The notes under the pieces are model-generated. The model was not told the DNA's origin. It saw only the letters and a list, made by a program, of their open reading frames with translations, and did not search any database. A stretch of 64,000 nucleotides of DNA from DATFVB01 sp963714035 (GTDB lineage Bacteria > Acidobacteriota > Thermoanaerobaculia > UBA5066 > DATFVB01): positions 3,410,001 through 3,474,000 of the forward strand of contig OY970224.1 in assembly GCA_963714035.1 (NCBI GenBank), read 5' to 3'. A program made the translations under genes and the position numbers. Positions 7,727-15,566 of the stretch are shown in pieces (the stretch's first letter is position 1; the number at the start of each line of letters is the position of its first letter).

Positions 7727-9186
7727 GTCGAGCTCTCCTTTTGTTCGGCGCCGCGGCGCCACAGATAGAAGGCGGCGTACGCGCGCCACGGGCGCCAGGC
7801 CGCGGAACGTTCTTCGACGGCCGCCGCCGAAAGCGTCGAGCCGGGCGAGATCCGTCGGCGGAGCCAGAGATCGCCGGCGGGAAACGCGTCCGGCTCCGAG
7901 AGCGCCCTCATCGCGATGTAGTGCGCCGTCCACGGCCCGATTCCGGGAATCGTCGTCAGGCCCGCGACGAACTCGTCCACTCCCCGGGAGGCGAGCGCGT
8001 CGATCTCGCCTCGCGCGAAGGCGTCCGCGAGCGACCGGAGCGCCGCCGCGCGGCGGCCCGGAATGCCGATTCCCCGGAGATCGGCGGCCGCGACGTCCGC
8101 CGGGCGCGGGAACAGGTGGGTCACGAGGCCCGACGGCACCGCGAGCGGGCGTCCGACCTCGCGGACGACTCGCCCGACGAGCGTCGTCGCCGCGGCGATC
8201 GTCACCTGCTGGCCGAGCACGGCCCGCACCGCGATCTCGAAGGGGTCCCAGCAGCCGGGCACGCGGATCCCGGGTGCGCGGCGAACGTCCGCCGCGAGCT
8301 CCCGATCGCGGGAGAGATCGCGGGCGATCGTCGCGACGTCCGCGTCGACGTCGAAGAGCCGCCGCGCGCGCGCCGAGATCGCGAGGAGCTCCGGAGCGCC
8401 GACGGACGGAACGCGGAGCTCGAGCGCGTTTTCGCCGCGAGCCGGCCGGATCTCGAGCGTACCCGCGAGCTCGCCGTCGGTAAAAGAGCGTCGATAGACG
8501 TTCCCCGCCAGCGACTCGACCCCCGGGATCGCTCGGGACGAGAGGAATCCGGCCAGGTCCGCCCAGCGATACGGCGGCTGGTACGGAAGCCGGAGAGAGA
8601 GCCCGGCGCGATCCGCCGGCCGGTCCTCGCTCGCCCGTCGATAAGCGCCCGGAGTGCTGTCGAACGTCTCGCGAAACGCCTCGTTGAATCGGCGGATGCT
8701 TCCGAATCCGGCCGAAAACGCGACGTCGGCGACGGGAAGCTCCGTCTCCCGAAGCAGCCGGCGCGCGAAGTGAATGCGCCTCGTCGCGGCGATCTCGCCC
8801 GGCGACGCGCCGAGCTCGTGCCGGAAGAGCCGCCTCAAGTGCCGCTCTCCGACGCCGAGCCGGCCCGAGAGCGACTCGACCGGGCGCTCGTCGAGAACGC
8901 CGTCGGAGATCAGGCGAAGGGCGCGCGCGACGGTCGCCGAAGTTCCGGCCCACGCGGGCGTTCCCGGCGCGGCGTCGGGCCGGCAGCGCCGGCAGGCGCG
9001 AAATCCTTCCTTCTCCGCGGCGGCCGCGCAGGGAAAGAAACGGACGTTCTCGCGCCGTGGGGTTCGCGCCGGGCAGACCGGTCGGCAGTAGATGCCCGTC
9101 GTCGTGACTCCGGTGAAGAACCGGCCGTCGAACCGGGTGTCCCGGGCGGCGAGCGCCCGGTAGCAGGTGGAAGCGTCGAGCGCCAT
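7708..9186 (-). CDS. alkA: Ada-AraC-AlkA fusion: alkylation sensor/regulator with 3-methyladenine DNA glycosylase
   Basis: 492 aa with three parts. Residues 1-75 are an Ada zinc domain (Cys34, Cys38, Cys65, Cys68 in the Ada spacing; Cys34 is the likely methyl acceptor). Residues 85-180 are an AraC helix-turn-helix pair (VGERHLRRLFRHELGASPGE). Residues 195-485 are AlkA N-terminal plus HhH-GPD glycosylase, with GIGPWTAHYIAMRA and the catalytic Asp in FPAGDLWLRR. It senses methyl phosphotriesters, is expected to activate its own operon, and excises N-alkylpurines. The ATG at 9186 matches the family start (TCYRALAARDTRFDGRFF); 17 codons further upstream are open but lack family sequence. It overlaps ogt by 19 nt. 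Confidence 0.96.
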   Translation of the reverse strand: MALDASTCYRALAARDTRFDGRFFTGVTTTGIYCRPVCPARTPRRENVRFFPCAAAAEKEGFRACRRCRPDAAPGTPAWAGTSATVARALRLISDGVLDERPVESLSGRLGVGERHLRRLFRHELGASPGEIAATRRIHFARRLLRETELPVADVAFSAGFGSIRRFNEAFRETFDSTPGAYRRASEDRPADRAGLSLRLPYQPPYRWADLAGFLSSRAIPGVESLAGNVYRRSFTDGELAGTLEIRPARGENALELRVPSVGAPELLAISARARRLFDVDADVATIARDLSRDRELAADVRRAPGIRVPGCWDPFEIAVRAVLGQQVTIAAATTLVGRVVREVGRPLAVPSGLVTHLFPRPADVAAADLRGIGIPGRRAAALRSLADAFARGEIDALASRGVDEFVAGLTTIPGIGPWTAHYIAMRALSEPDAFPAGDLWLRRRISPGSTLSAAAVEERSAAWRPWRAYAAFYLWRRGAEQKESSTWKSAN

Positions 9187-10063
9187 GAATCGATATTGAA
9201 ACACGGCGAGCCCCGCTGACTGGCGGAATTCGGACATGACAGACCGTCGCGGAGGCTGGCTCGCGGACCGGATCTCGGGTCGCGCTCCGACGTGCCGATG
9301 CGGCGCGCAGCGCCGCGCTCCCCGAGCGAGCGTCTGCCGTGGGTTCACGATCGCTCGTCGCGATGGGTCAGCGGGTGGCGCGCGGTTGCCGCTCGCGGAG
9401 TCGGCCGCCGCGCATCGCCCTGTGACCCCTCCACCGCATGCGCCGGCCGGGCCGTGAGGGCGGCCGCGTAACAGGAGCTGCGGAACGTCGCGATCGCCGT
9501 CCCGCGACCCCGCGTCGGGCTTCCGGCGTGCCGATGCGGCGCGCAGCGCCGCGCTCCCCGAGCGAGCGTCTGCCACGGGTTCGCGATCGCTTGTCGTGAT
9601 GGGTCAGCGGGTGGCGCGCGGTTGCCGCTCGCGGAGCCGGCCGCCGCGCATCGCCCTGTGACCCCTCCGCCGCATGCGCCGGCCGGGCCGTGAGGGCGGC
9701 CGCGTAACAGGAGCTGCGGAACGTCGCGATCGCCGTCCCGCGACCCCGCGTCGGGCTTCCGGCGTGCCGATGCGGCGCGCAGCGCCGCGCTCCCCGAGCG
9801 AGCGTCTGCCGCGGGTTCGCGATCGCTTGTCGCGATGGGTCAGCGGGTGGCGCGCGGTTGCCGCTCGCGGAGCCGGCCGCCGCGCATCGCCCTGTGACCC
9901 CTCCGCCGCATGCGCCGGCCGGGCCGTGAGGGCGGCCGCGTGACAGGACCCGCGGAAACGCATCGCCGCCTCCATCCCGCGAACCCGGCGGCCGCGCGAG
10001 CGAGGCCCTGTCCTTTGGGACGGCGCAACCCGGGAGGCATCGCGTTATCCTTCCCGCCACCGC
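9187..10063. other. 877-nt gene-free region dominated by a tandem repeat
   Basis: Between alkA (divergent) and the sortase gene no reading frame shows codon structure of a protein. Most of the stretch (9291-9957) is a tandem repeat with a period of 236 bp. The rest is unique GC-rich sequence that must contain the alkA promoter (near 9193-9240) and the sortase promoter (10000-10063). Confidence 0.7.
9291..9957. repeat. Tandem repeat, 236-bp period, about 2.8 copies
   Basis: Unit starts at 9291, 9527 and 9763 are marked by CGTGCCGATGCGGCGCGCAG; the spacing is exactly 236 bp both times. Copies 2 and 3 differ at only a few positions, and copy 3 stops after about 195 bp. Each unit opens with a hairpin, GCGGCG and CGCCGC around CGCAG, and later has GTGGCGCGCGGTTGCCG and CGGCCGGGCCGTGAGGGCGG. 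Because 236 is not a multiple of 3, no frame is kept, so it is non-coding. It lies between two divergent transcription units. Confidence 0.9.
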
Positions 10064-10600
10064 ATGAATTTCCGGTCCTGGATTCCGGCCCCCCTTCTGT
10101 TCCTCGCCTGCGCGGCCGTCGCCGCGGCGTCCCCGCCGCTCGCGGAAGGCCGGATCGACATTCCCCGTCTCGGCGTCTCGGGCTCGATCCGCGAGGGCGC
10201 CGACGACGACACGCTCCGCGTCGCGATCGGGCACGTTCCCGGGACCGCGCTGCCCGGAACGACCGGAAACGTCGCTCTCGCCGCGCACCGGTACTCGTAC
10301 TTCAAGGGGCTGCGCGGGGCGCGAAAAGGGGACGAGATCACCGTCACGACGCGGGGCGAGATCTTCCACTACGAGGTCGACCGGATCGAGGTCGTCGAAG
10401 TCACCGACGTCGCGGTCCTCGCTCCGACCTCCGACCCGACGCTCACGCTCATCACGTGCTATCCCTTCGACTACGTCGGACCGGCGCCGCGGCGCCTCAT
10501 CGTTCGGGCGCATCGAACCGATCTGATGCGCGCCTCCGACCCGTCGGACGCGCCGGCGAAGAGCGACGCCGAAGACTCCGGCTCGCCCTCCTCGCGCTAG
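10064..10600 (+). CDS. Sortase (class D-like transpeptidase)
   Basis: 178 aa. An N-terminal hydrophobic segment (about residues 6-23) acts as signal or anchor, followed by a compact sortase domain. Catalytic residues are His75 in NVALAAHRYSYFKG, Cys132 in LTLITCYPFDYVG, and Arg143/144 in APRRLIV. The TLxTC pattern and small size fit class D/E enzymes, which cleave LPxT/A-type signals and join the Thr to an envelope amine. Two exported proteins with C-terminal LPRTA and LPKTA signals are encoded 6 kb downstream (16799-18362) and are the obvious candidate substrates. Presence in a diderm is unusual. No strong ribosome site precedes the ATG; GGGAGG is 23 nt upstream. Confidence 0.92.
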   Translation: MNFRSWIPAPLLFLACAAVAAASPPLAEGRIDIPRLGVSGSIREGADDDTLRVAIGHVPGTALPGTTGNVALAAHRYSYFKGLRGARKGDEITVTTRGEIFHYEVDRIEVVEVTDVAVLAPTSDPTLTLITCYPFDYVGPAPRRLIVRAHRTDLMRASDPSDAPAKSDAEDSGSPSSR

Positions 10601-10760
10601 TCGCCTGTCCGCGAGGACAGGTCGCCGTCGGTCCTCTCCGGCGGACGGCCGCGGAATCGGCGCAGGCGATCCCGGACTCCGCGGGGGAAAGTCCCTTCGA
10701 TTCAAGAGGCCGGGAACCGTCGGTGATCCGGCTGGTATCGAATTTGCTCCCTCTTCGGGC

Positions 10761-11690
10761 ATGAGCTCCACCCTCGGTGAGGATCGGGCCGCTCTCTCGC
10801 GCGACTACGACGTGTTGCTGGTCGAGGACGACGAGCCGCTCGCCTTCGGGTTGCGGGAAACGCTCGCGACGGCGAGCGGATCCCGGTTCCGGGTCACCCA
10901 TGTGACGCGGCTCGCCGACGCGGTCGCGTCGATCGACGAACACCGTTTCGACGTCGTCCTCCTCGACCTGAACCTTCCCGACGCGCGTGGCGCCGTCGCC
11001 CCCCGGGCGCTGCAGAGAGTCGCGGGAGACGTCCCGATCGTGATCCTGACCGGCGTCGACGACGACCAGCTCGCCGAAGAGAACGCGAAGGCCGGCGTCC
11101 AGGACTACCTCCTCAAGAGGGAGATCAACGGAGACATCCTCGTCCGCTCGCTGCGCTACGCGATGGAACGCAGCCGTCTCCTCGCCGAGGCGAGGGCGCT
11201 TTCGATCCGGGACGACCTGACCGGTCTCTTCAACCGCCGGGGGTTCCTCGGAGCGGCGGAACAGCAGCTCAAGACCGCGGGGCGGTTGAACGAGCCCGTC
11301 CTCCTTCTCTTCGCGGACGTCGACGGCATGAAGGAGTGCAACGACGCCTACGGACACGCGGAAGGGGACCGGCTCCTGAGGAAAGCGGCCCGGACCCTCC
11401 GGCAGACTTTCCGCGAGTCCGACGTCCTCGCCCGGCTCGGGGGCGACGAATTCGCGATCCTGTCCCTCGCGAGCGGGGTCGAGGACTCGCGCGCGATCGT
11501 CGATCGCCTGCAGCGAAACATCGACGAGGAGAACGCGACCGGCCGCAACGCGGTGCCGTTGTCGATGTCCGTCGGGCTCGCGTTCTCCGATCCGAACACG
11601 GGCGTCCGTCTCGAAGACCTCATGGAACAGGCGGACGCCTGGATGTACGACCATAAGCGGCGGAAGAAGACGGCTCCCGCCGACGCATAG
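10761..11690 (+). CDS. Receiver-GGDEF diguanylate cyclase
   Basis: 309 aa. Residues 15-135 are a response-regulator receiver with phospho-acceptor Asp69 in VVLLDLNLPD and Lys119 in YLLKRE. Residues 145-300 are a GGDEF domain that makes cyclic di-GMP from two GTP. The active loop LGGDEF is at 226-231 and an inhibitory I-site RESD at 218-221, so product feedback is expected. Signalling input must come from a histidine kinase; the nearest is encoded at 12010 but in a separate unit. The product is cytoplasmic. It starts at ATG 10761, 160 nt after the sortase gene. Confidence 0.95.
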   Translation: MSSTLGEDRAALSRDYDVLLVEDDEPLAFGLRETLATASGSRFRVTHVTRLADAVASIDEHRFDVVLLDLNLPDARGAVAPRALQRVAGDVPIVILTGVDDDQLAEENAKAGVQDYLLKREINGDILVRSLRYAMERSRLLAEARALSIRDDLTGLFNRRGFLGAAEQQLKTAGRLNEPVLLLFADVDGMKECNDAYGHAEGDRLLRKAARTLRQTFRESDVLARLGGDEFAILSLASGVEDSRAIVDRLQRNIDEENATGRNAVPLSMSVGLAFSDPNTGVRLEDLMEQADAWMYDHKRRKKTAPADA

Positions 11691-12009
11691 TTCGCTAAGC
11701 GCGCCGGCGTCGCCATACATCGAGCGACTACGCGCGCGTGCCGCCCGCCGGGCCCTCAACGTACGGGGAGTACGCCTCGGGACCCGGCGGTCTGCCCGCA
11801 TCGCGTCTCGCTCGCGTCTGGCGGCGCCTCTTCGCTGAGGCAAATGGCTGCCTCTCGGCAATAATCAGGGAGAAAGACCTCACGTTATCGGGCCCCGAGG
11901 TCCGTACGGCCCGAATCGCTCTGCGCTCGGCGGCCCCGAAGAATGCGAATTTTCGCCCTGTCGTCGCGGAGGTATCATCGCAGGCCGATCTTTCGATGGA
12001 ACTTCTTTG
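11691..12009. other. 319-nt intergenic region upstream of the partner-switching operon
   Basis: It contains a long hairpin (11721-11814) and a less GC-rich section (about 11835-11890, with AATAATCAGG and GTTATC) that may hold the operon promoter. No gene is visible. Confidence 0.6.
11721..11814. repeat. Long imperfect hairpin element with GTAC-flanked loop (copy 2)
   Basis: The left arm 11721-11764 and right arm 11770-11814 pair around the loop GGGGA. They share CGAGCGA, ACGCG, CCGCCGGG, CCC and CGTAC blocks. The apex (CGTAC-loop-GTACGCC) and the CCGCCGGG stem are the same as in the hairpin at 3090-3159. It follows the diguanylate cyclase stop by 31 nt. Confidence 0.7.
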
Positions 12010-13506
12010 ATGAGCGACGTCGCCGCCTCCGCCGAGACCGCGCTCCCCCCGGGATCCTCGAAGGAATCCCGGCTGGCGAGGTCCGTCCATCCGATCGTCC
12101 GCCTCGACTATTTCGTCCGCATCCCCGCGGCGTTCGTCGTCTTCCTCGTCATGGAGGCCTTCTTCGTCTCCGCCGGGCGCGGACGGGGTTTCCTGGCCCT
12201 CGCCTTCGTCTACGGTTTCCTCTGGCCGCATGCCGCGTACCTGATCGGAATGCGGAGCCGGGACAGCAAGGCGGCGGAGCTGCGGTGCATGCTCGTCGAT
12301 TCGTTCATGATCGGGTTCTTCGCCGCGCTCACCGGTTTCTCGCTCCTGCCGTGCATCGCCTTCCTCACGTCGGTCAACGCGGCCAACCTTTCGCTCGGCG
12401 GCGTCCGGCTGTCGCTCCGGGGCCTCGGCACGATGGCCGTCGGGGCGGCCCTCTCGGTCGCGGCCTTCGGCCTCCATCTCAACCTGGGATCGAGCCCGAT
12501 CACGTCCGTGTTCAGCGTTCTCGCGATCGTCTGTTTCTCGACCGTGTTCGCGCTCCATTCGAACCTTCAGACCCGACGCGCCGTTCATTCGAAACAGGCG
12601 GTCCAGGAGCAGAAGGTGCAGCTCGAAGAGCAGGCCCGCCAGCTCGAGCTCGCGCGAGAGTCGGCGGAGGAGGCGCGCGAGGCCGCGGAATCGGCGAATC
12701 GGGCCAAGAGCGCGTTCCTCGCCAACATGAGCCACGAGCTTCGGACGCCGCTCAACGCGATCATCGGCTACAGCGAGCTCCTCGAGGAGGAGGCGGCGGG
12801 AGGGGACCCCGAGGACCTCGTCGCCGATCTCCAGAAGATCCGGACGTCGGGGAAGCATCTCCTCCGCCTGATCAACAGCGTGCTCGATCTCTCGAAGATC
12901 GAAGCCGGCAAGATGACGCTCTTCGTCGAGACCTTCGAGATCGCGAAGCTCGTCGAGGAGGTCGGCGCGACCGCCGCGCCGCTCGTCGAGAAGAAGGGGA
13001 ATCGCTTCGTCGTGCGGTGCGACCCCTCCCTCGGATTCCTCAAGGGAGACGTGACGAAGCTGAAGCAGATCCTGTTGAACCTCCTTTCGAACGCGAGCAA
13101 GTTCGCCGAGAACGGAGAGATCGCGCTCGTCGTCGCCCGCGAGAGCGATTCCGAGGGAAACTGGATCACGTTCCGCGTCCGCGACACCGGAATCGGCATG
13201 ACGCCGGAGCAGCTCGGAAAGCTCTTCCAGGCGTTCTCTCAGGCGGACGCCGCGACGACGCGGAAGTACGGAGGCACCGGGCTGGGCCTCGCCCTCTCCC
13301 GGCGGTTCTGCCAGATGATGGGCGGCGACGTCGCGGTCGAGAGCGACCCCGGAAAGGGCTCGACGTTCACGGTCCGCCTGCCGACCGACGTCGGCAACGA
13401 GGAAGGGGACGCGACTTCGATCCACCGCGTGAATTTCCGGACGCTCCTCGAACAGGAAGAGCAGCGCCGTCGCGCCTTCGCGAAGCCGGATTCCGCGAAA
13501 GGGTGA
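12010..13506 (+). CDS. Membrane-bound hybrid-free sensor histidine kinase
   Basis: 498 aa. Residues 33-185 contain about five transmembrane segments of an integral sensor domain (MASE-like, not assigned). A coiled-coil linker (195-235, rich in Glu, Gln and Ala) leads to the kinase core: phospho-acceptor His242 in NMSHELRTPLNAIIGYSELL, N box LLNLLSNASKFAENG, G1 DTGIGM, F box FQAFSQAD, G2 GGTGLGLAL. It likely phosphorylates the receiver proteins of the same operon. The ATG at 12010 is preceded directly by a possible TTG; no ribosome site is clear. The stop is 1 nt before the GTG of the next gene. It is the first gene of a six-gene operon to 16724. Confidence 0.93.
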   Translation: MSDVAASAETALPPGSSKESRLARSVHPIVRLDYFVRIPAAFVVFLVMEAFFVSAGRGRGFLALAFVYGFLWPHAAYLIGMRSRDSKAAELRCMLVDSFMIGFFAALTGFSLLPCIAFLTSVNAANLSLGGVRLSLRGLGTMAVGAALSVAAFGLHLNLGSSPITSVFSVLAIVCFSTVFALHSNLQTRRAVHSKQAVQEQKVQLEEQARQLELARESAEEAREAAESANRAKSAFLANMSHELRTPLNAIIGYSELLEEEAAGGDPEDLVADLQKIRTSGKHLLRLINSVLDLSKIEAGKMTLFVETFEIAKLVEEVGATAAPLVEKKGNRFVVRCDPSLGFLKGDVTKLKQILLNLLSNASKFAENGEIALVVARESDSEGNWITFRVRDTGIGMTPEQLGKLFQAFSQADAATTRKYGGTGLGLALSRRFCQMMGGDVAVESDPGKGSTFTVRLPTDVGNEEGDATSIHRVNFRTLLEQEEQRRRAFAKPDSAKG

Positions 13507-13507
13507 C

Positions 13508-13882
13508 GTGAGCCGGATTCTCCTCGTCGAAGACAACGAAATGAACCGGGACATGCTGACCCGGAGGCTCCGGCGCCGTGGATACGAGGTCGAGGGCGCG
13601 CTCGACGGCGCCGACGCGATCGAGCGCGCGGGCTCGGCCGACCTCGTCCTGATGGACCTGAACCTCCCGGTGCTCGACGGGTTCGAGGCGACCCGCCTGA
13701 TCAAGTCGGCCTCCTCGACGCGGGGAATCCCCGTCATCGCCCTTTCTGCGCACGCGATGGCCGAAGACCGCGATCGGGCGCTCGCGGCGGGATGCGACGA
13801 TTTCGACACGAAACCGGTCGACCTCGACCGGTTGCTCGGGAAGATCGAAGCGCTGCTCGCGCGACGGACGGCGGCGCCGTGA
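13508..13882 (+). CDS. Single-domain response regulator
   Basis: 124 aa receiver domain. The acidic cluster is in LLVEDNEMNRDML, the phospho-acceptor is Asp50 in VLMDLNLPVLDG, and the conserved Lys is in DTKPVDLDRL. There is no output domain. It starts with GTG one base after the kinase stop, and its stop overlaps the GTG of the RsbW-like gene, so it is translated with both neighbours. The likely job is to accept phosphate from the kinase and contact a partner-switching protein, or relay phosphate to the receiver of the phosphatase at 15567, whose start (DDNEMNRDML) it resembles. Confidence 0.93.
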   Translation: MSRILLVEDNEMNRDMLTRRLRRRGYEVEGALDGADAIERAGSADLVLMDLNLPVLDGFEATRLIKSASSTRGIPVIALSAHAMAEDRDRALAAGCDDFDTKPVDLDRLLGKIEALLARRTAAP

Positions 13883-14337
13883 GCTCCGATCCCCCGCCGG
13901 GAGGGGGCGCGATCCGCCGCCCGGGGACCCTCGACCACCTTCCGGAGCTCGTCGAGTTCGTCCGCGACGCGTGCGAACGATCGGGAGCCGATGCCTCCTC
14001 CTGTTTCGCGCTGCGGCTCGCGGTCGAGGAGGTCTGCATCAACCTGATGCGCCACGCCTACCCCGGCGGCGATCCCGGGCCGATCGAGGTGAGCGTATCG
14101 GGCGACGCGGGGCGCCTCGTCGTGACGATCACGGATTTCGCGCCGCCGTTCTCGCCGGACGAGGCCCCCTCGCCGGACCTCGACGGTTCCTGGGAGGAGC
14201 GGCGGATCGGCGGGCTCGGCTGGCACCTCGTCAAGAGCGTCGTCGACGAGGTCCGCTACGAGGCCCGCGCGGGCGCGGGCAACCGCCTGACGCTCGTGAA
14301 GAAGACGGAGGCCGCGCGGCGCGGCGCGGAGGGATAG
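13879..14337 (+). CDS. Anti-sigma factor serine/threonine kinase, RsbW-like HATPase
   Basis: 152 aa, a stand-alone GHKL ATPase domain. The N box is LRLAVEEVCINLMRHAY, the G1-like box ITDFAPPFSP, and the G2-like box GGLGWHLVKSVVDEV. Proteins of this kind bind a sigma factor or another target and phosphorylate a STAS antagonist on Ser or Thr; the STAS gene follows 2 nt after the stop. The GTG at 13879 overlaps the previous stop (GTGA). The Pro/Gly-rich first 15 residues are not conserved. No sigma factor gene lies nearby, so its target is open. Confidence 0.92.
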   Translation: MSSDPPPGGGAIRRPGTLDHLPELVEFVRDACERSGADASSCFALRLAVEEVCINLMRHAYPGGDPGPIEVSVSGDAGRLVVTITDFAPPFSPDEAPSPDLDGSWEERRIGGLGWHLVKSVVDEVRYEARAGAGNRLTLVKKTEAARRGAEG

Positions 14338-14339
14338 AA

Positions 14340-14678
14340 ATGGAGATCGTGATCGTCGAATCGGGCCACGTCGTCGTCGTCGGGATCCGCGGCAGCGTCG
14401 ACGGCCTCACCGCCGGCGACCTTTCCGACGCGGTCGGCGCCCAGGTCCGCGCCGGCCGGATGCACCTCGTCGCGGATTTCGCGGGGGTCGAGTACATCAG
14501 CAGCGCCGGGCTCCGCGCCCTGCTCGGCGCGCTCAAGGACGCGCGCCAGCAAGGGGGCGACTTCCGTCTCGCCGCGATTCGTCCCGACGTCCAGCGGGTC
14601 CTCGATCTCTCGGGGTTCACGAGCATCCTGAAGGCGTTCTCGACGGTCGATGCGGCGGTCGGGAGCTTCTCCGGGTGA
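14340..14678 (+). CDS. STAS-domain anti-anti-sigma factor
   Basis: 112 aa, a single STAS domain. The segment YISSAGLRALLGAL (52-65) carries the phosphorylatable Ser54/Ser55 that the RsbW-like kinase would modify. Unphosphorylated protein would sequester the kinase; the PP2C phosphatase at 15567 would restore it. It begins 2 nt after the kinase gene and ends overlapping the patatin gene by 4 nt (GTGA). The coupling in order kinase, antagonist, patatin, phosphatase indicates one regulatory switch. Confidence 0.94.
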   Translation: MEIVIVESGHVVVVGIRGSVDGLTAGDLSDAVGAQVRAGRMHLVADFAGVEYISSAGLRALLGALKDARQQGGDFRLAAIRPDVQRVLDLSGFTSILKAFSTVDAAVGSFSG

Positions 14679-15553
14679 GCGCTCCCGGAACGTCGCGCCG
14701 ACGGATCGCGCTGGTGATCGGCTCCGGCAGCGTCAAGTGCGCCGCCGCCCTCGGCCTCCAGCGCGTTCTCGCGCGGGAGCGCATCGACGTCGACATGGTC
14801 GTCGGGTGCAGCGGCGGAAGCATCTATGCGTCGTTCCTCGCCGCCGGTTTCGCGACCGAGGACGCGGTGCGAATGACGCGGGATCTCTGGACGCACGAGA
14901 TCACGAGCCGCCGCCATCTGCCGTCTCTCTTCCGGGCGATCTTCCCGGGGATCTTCGGTTTCAACGAGAACTTCGGCCTGAAGAGCGACCGGCTCGTGAT
15001 GCGCCGGCTCCAGGACGTCTTCGGCGGGAGGCGCATCGAGACGATGCCGACGAAGCTGCATCTCACGGCCACCGACTTCCACACCGGCGAGCAGGTCGTG
15101 CTCTCGGAAGGGAGCGTCGTCGACGGCATCCGCGCTTCGATCGCGATCCCGTTCATCTTCCGCCCGTGGAAGATCGGAGACCGCCTCCTGATCGACGGCT
15201 TCATGTCCGATCCGCTTCCGGTCGGGGTCGCGATCCGAGAGGGGGCCGACATCATCGTCGCGATGGGCTTCGAGAGCCCTTACCAGACCGCGATCCGCTC
15301 CCCGTCGCGGTTCTCCTTCCAGCTCTCGAGCATCATGACCAACAACCTGCTCAAGTCGCGGTTCGCGTTCCACAATCTCGCCCACCATGCGGAGGTGATC
15401 CCGGTGATCCCGCAGTTCTCGGAGCGCATCCGCCTCTTCGACACCGAGAAGATCCCGCTCATCATCGAGGAAGGGGAGCGCGCGGCCGAGGAGCAGCTCC
15501 CGTATCTCCGCCGCCTCCTCGCCGAGCCGGCCGTCGGCGTTTCCCGCGCGTGA
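14675..15553 (+). CDS. Patatin-like phospholipase family protein
   Basis: 292 aa. The Ser-Asp dyad is visible: nucleophile elbow GCSGGS with Ser46, and Asp in IDGFMSDPLPV near residue 180 (the usual DGG is DGF). The oxyanion region near IGSGSVKCAAALGL is altered from the typical GGGGARG, so activity could be weak or specialised. Patatins hydrolyse acyl esters of membrane lipids. No signal peptide is present. The GTG at 14675 overlaps the STAS stop, so it is an integral member of the partner-switching operon, possibly an effector. This role is inference from position only. Confidence 0.88.
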   Translation: MSAPGTSRRRIALVIGSGSVKCAAALGLQRVLARERIDVDMVVGCSGGSIYASFLAAGFATEDAVRMTRDLWTHEITSRRHLPSLFRAIFPGIFGFNENFGLKSDRLVMRRLQDVFGGRRIETMPTKLHLTATDFHTGEQVVLSEGSVVDGIRASIAIPFIFRPWKIGDRLLIDGFMSDPLPVGVAIREGADIIVAMGFESPYQTAIRSPSRFSFQLSSIMTNNLLKSRFAFHNLAHHAEVIPVIPQFSERIRLFDTEKIPLIIEEGERAAEEQLPYLRRLLAEPAVGVSRA

Positions 15554-15566
15554 AGATCGCGCGGCG

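Noticed and set aside
9368..10771. A 467-codon minus-strand frame through the tandem repeat.
   Set aside because: The 236-bp period shifts the frame at every unit, so the translated repeats differ; the frame also overlaps the sortase gene antisense.
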